From positions 1-15,632 of the forward strand of contig CAMBUC010000016.1 in the NCBI GenBank assembly GCA_945871045.1: a stretch of 15,632 nt of DNA, in the 5' to 3' direction. Shown piece after piece: positions 13,847-15,632 of the stretch. The stretch's first letter is position 1; each line of letters opens with the position of its first letter. This DNA is from an uncultured bacterium (GTDB lineage: Bacteria; Bacillota; Clostridia; Lachnospirales; Lachnospiraceae). Made by a program: the position numbers and the translations under genes. A model generated the notes under the pieces. It worked only from the letters and a program-made list of their open reading frames with translations, searched no databases and was not told where the DNA came from.

Positions 13847-15538
13847 TTACTCCTCCAGAAGCACCCGACACTGTTTTCGATTGCAGGCAATGCCATATTT
13901 TAATATCTTCCGGACATCTGAGTCTAAAAATGCTTCTTCATATTTTTTCGTTTGGATCTGAGCGATGGCTTTTTGACACTCCGTTTTCAGGTCTCCATTC
14001 TCCGCATACTTCACCTCTATGATGATTCCTACTTCCGAATCATAGATGCTGATCATGATATCACTGAACCCATCACCTGTTTCCCTATTTGAAGAGACCA
14101 GCCAGCCGGTCTTAAAACTCAAAATCCCAAGCAGAATTCCGTGATAAAAATTCTCCTTGGTCGGTCTGCGGACAAACGTGTCCCTCACACTGATCGTTTT
14201 CTTCATATAAGCCGTAAACAGTTGTTCTACAAGTTCCGGTTTTCCCTCCAAAAGGGCGTCGCAGAAATGACTGACCATTTCCCCGTCTTTCTCCACATCA
14301 TCCTTGAATAGTTTCAAAATGTGATCCGTAATGATATTTCGAACCTCCCGGTTGGGGATGACAAGGTTATAGCGGTTTCCGTTCGGCTCTCCACGCTGTG
14401 TCAGATAGCCTGTCATAAAAAGCGTACTCCAGATATGATCCATAGAATCATACAATTCCTTATAGGTCAGTTCCTCACTGATCTCCTTCTGTACCACACC
14501 GCCATTGACCAGTTGCTCCAGTTCCATTTTCGTCAGTTTCTTTTCTTCCTTCACACTTTCAATAAAATGCCTGATCACTTCATTTCCGCTGGTGTTTGCC
14601 CAGTAGTTCCTTGGAGGCGATTTCGGATCTCTGATATGTGTGTCACAATAGTTAATAACATCCCACGGACAATACACATCCACCGTTCCAAACCGGTATC
14701 CATCATACCATTCCTTTACTGTTTCATAATGCGCGTCCAACCCATACGCATACAGCAGATCTCTTACTTCTGTATCCGTAAACCCAAAATATTCATCAAA
14801 ATTTATATCCGTGATAGAATATACCTTAAAATTGTTTAATCCGGTAAAAATGCTTTCTTTCGCAACTCTCAGACAACCGGTCAACACGGAAAATTTTAGG
14901 CTCTCATTGGTTTTCAGAGCATTTTCCAATAAATTGCGGAGCAACAGAACCATTTCCTCATAGTAACCCCGCTCATTTGCTTTCGCAAGCGGAACATCAT
15001 ATTCATCAATCAGAATGATGACCTTCTCCCCATAATGTTTTTCCAGTATTTCTGACAATTCACGAAGACTGTAGATCAGCGTACTTTGATCCATTCCTGA
15101 ATCAAGAAGTTTTTGAAATAATTCCTGATCCGATGGATTCAGACGGCTGCTGTCTCCCAGAAATTGCAGGCGTCTCGCTTCTGCATTGATGATCTTGATC
15201 AAAAAACTGCATGCATCATCATAGTTTTCTGCATTCACGCCCTTCAGGCTGATAGATATGACCGGATATTTCCCCATGTATTCCTTACATAGTGTTTTGT
15301 TCTCTGCAATGTACAGGCCATCAAACAGAGACGGATCTGTCCCTATCTCAAAAAAGCAGCGGAGCATACTCATGTTCAACGATTTTCCAAAACGTCGCGG
15401 TCTCGTAAAGAGATTCGCTTTCCCCCACTGTTCCAGAAGTTGTTCGATCACTTGTGTCTTATCCACATAGTAAAAATCTTCTTTTCGGATTTCCGCAAAA
15501 CTTTCAATTCCAATCGGTAGTTTCTTTCTTTTTTCCAT
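13847..15538 (-). CDS. AAA-ATPase_like / PD-(D/E)XK nuclease-domain protein
   Basis: A 563-residue protein of the PF09820 plus PF08011 (DUF1703) architecture. The start at ATG 15538 gives MEKRKKLPIGIESFAEIRK, the usual family opening. Its ribosome site (AGG 8 nt upstream) is weak. The P-loop-like motif TRPRRFGKS is at 45-53 and Walker B VIILIDEYD at 173-181. The C-terminal nuclease-like core is D493 in GFSDIMIS, then E508-V-K510, followed by QIQTKKY. All key residues are present, so it looks intact. The frame is open further upstream through a repeat-like segment to the window edge, which I treat as non-coding. It is a paralogue of the gene at the left edge, without that gene's HTH. Function is unknown. 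Confidence 0.9.
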   Translation of the reverse strand: MEKRKKLPIGIESFAEIRKEDFYYVDKTQVIEQLLEQWGKANLFTRPRRFGKSLNMSMLRCFFEIGTDPSLFDGLYIAENKTLCKEYMGKYPVISISLKGVNAENYDDACSFLIKIINAEARRLQFLGDSSRLNPSDQELFQKLLDSGMDQSTLIYSLRELSEILEKHYGEKVIILIDEYDVPLAKANERGYYEEMVLLLRNLLENALKTNESLKFSVLTGCLRVAKESIFTGLNNFKVYSITDINFDEYFGFTDTEVRDLLYAYGLDAHYETVKEWYDGYRFGTVDVYCPWDVINYCDTHIRDPKSPPRNYWANTSGNEVIRHFIESVKEEKKLTKMELEQLVNGGVVQKEISEELTYKELYDSMDHIWSTLFMTGYLTQRGEPNGNRYNLVIPNREVRNIITDHILKLFKDDVEKDGEMVSHFCDALLEGKPELVEQLFTAYMKKTISVRDTFVRRPTKENFYHGILLGILSFKTGWLVSSNRETGDGFSDIMISIYDSEVGIIIEVKYAENGDLKTECQKAIAQIQTKKYEEAFLDSDVRKILKYGIACNRKQCRVLLEE

Positions 15539-15570
15539 AAACCAGACCTGCCTTTCCGAAACAAAACGAT

Positions 15571-15632
15571 TTCGTAACTGTTCAGTACCTTCACAGATAC
15601 GATGCAAAAATGCATGAAAATTGCTTCGCAAT
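15571..15632. repeat. Hairpin-rich segment, possible dispersed repeat (runs off right edge)
   Basis: Three small inverted repeats fall in about 60 bp: ATTGC/GCAAT (15620-15632, TTC loop), ATGCA/TGCAT (15602-15615, AAAA loop) and ACTG/CAGT (15577-15586, TT loop). The minus strand is open in frame with the AAA gene and would read HAFLHRICEGTEQLRN, a string I associate with spurious N-termini in Lachnospiraceae. That recollection is the only reason to call it a dispersed repeat. Confidence 0.4.

Noticed and set aside
15539..15631. N-terminal extension of the right-hand AAA protein to the window edge
   Set aside because: The family starts at MEKRKKLPIGI. The extension reads through small inverted repeats and begins with a TTG without a visible ribosome site.

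Overview
The window looks like chromosomal DNA of a Clostridia-class Firmicute, most likely Lachnospiraceae. The pointers are moderate GC, strong AGGAGG-type ribosome sites, two AAA-ATPase_like (PF09820) proteins, a DUF4143 ATPase, a Cthe_2159-type lipoprotein and a GH25 lysozyme with a bacterial Ig-like tail. This is judged from protein character only; no search was run. All but one of the genes lie on the minus strand.

Layout, left to right. (1) Positions 1-740: the N-terminal part of a PF09820 AAA-ATPase carrying an extra excisionase-like HTH domain, with its own promoter. (2) Positions 868-984: a short relic of a RelQ/YjbM-type small alarmone synthetase. (3) Positions 982-6514: a cell-envelope module read right to left. 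It runs OmpR-family response regulator, HisKA sensor kinase, VTC-domain polyphosphate polymerase, DUF4956 membrane protein, beta-helix lipoprotein, terminator. (4) Positions 6548-8535: a Gfo/Idh/MocA oxidoreductase and an EamA/DMT transporter. (5) Positions 8609-9884: a repeat-bounded cassette with the only plus-strand gene, a membrane GGDEF protein, between two nearly identical REP-like repeats. (6) Positions 9865-12781: a probable four-gene minus-strand operon of DUF4143 ATPase, an unrecognised protein, a 2[4Fe-4S] ferredoxin and a polytopic Fe-S membrane protein. It is preceded by a promoter and two AT-rich palindromes. (7) Positions 12879-15632: a secreted GH25 lysozyme and a second, nearly complete PF09820 ATPase/nuclease, with a small hairpin-rich repeat at the right edge.

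The most informative structure is regulatory. The same 11-bp-period direct-repeat box (ATTGAAG-N4-ATTGAAG on the plus strand; one repeat is ATTTAAG in the second copy) lies just upstream of a -10-like element before the response regulator and again before the polyphosphate polymerase. This suggests the regulator controls itself and the three envelope genes. At the second site the -10 element sits inside a perfect 12-bp hairpin. The 3' arm of that hairpin contains the Shine-Dalgarno sequence and is followed by T6 and then the start codon. Readthrough mRNA from the kinase gene would therefore fold shut or terminate, while mRNA started at the internal promoter would lack the 5' arm and be translatable.

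The second theme is repeat-driven remodelling. The right-hand REP-like copy supplies the stop codons of both converging genes around it and the last residues of the Fe-S membrane protein. The left-hand copy supplies a good -35 hexamer to the GGDEF gene. No intergenic stretch exceeds 300 bases; the longest, 741-1013, holds the left promoter, a possible operator, the RelQ relic and a terminator.
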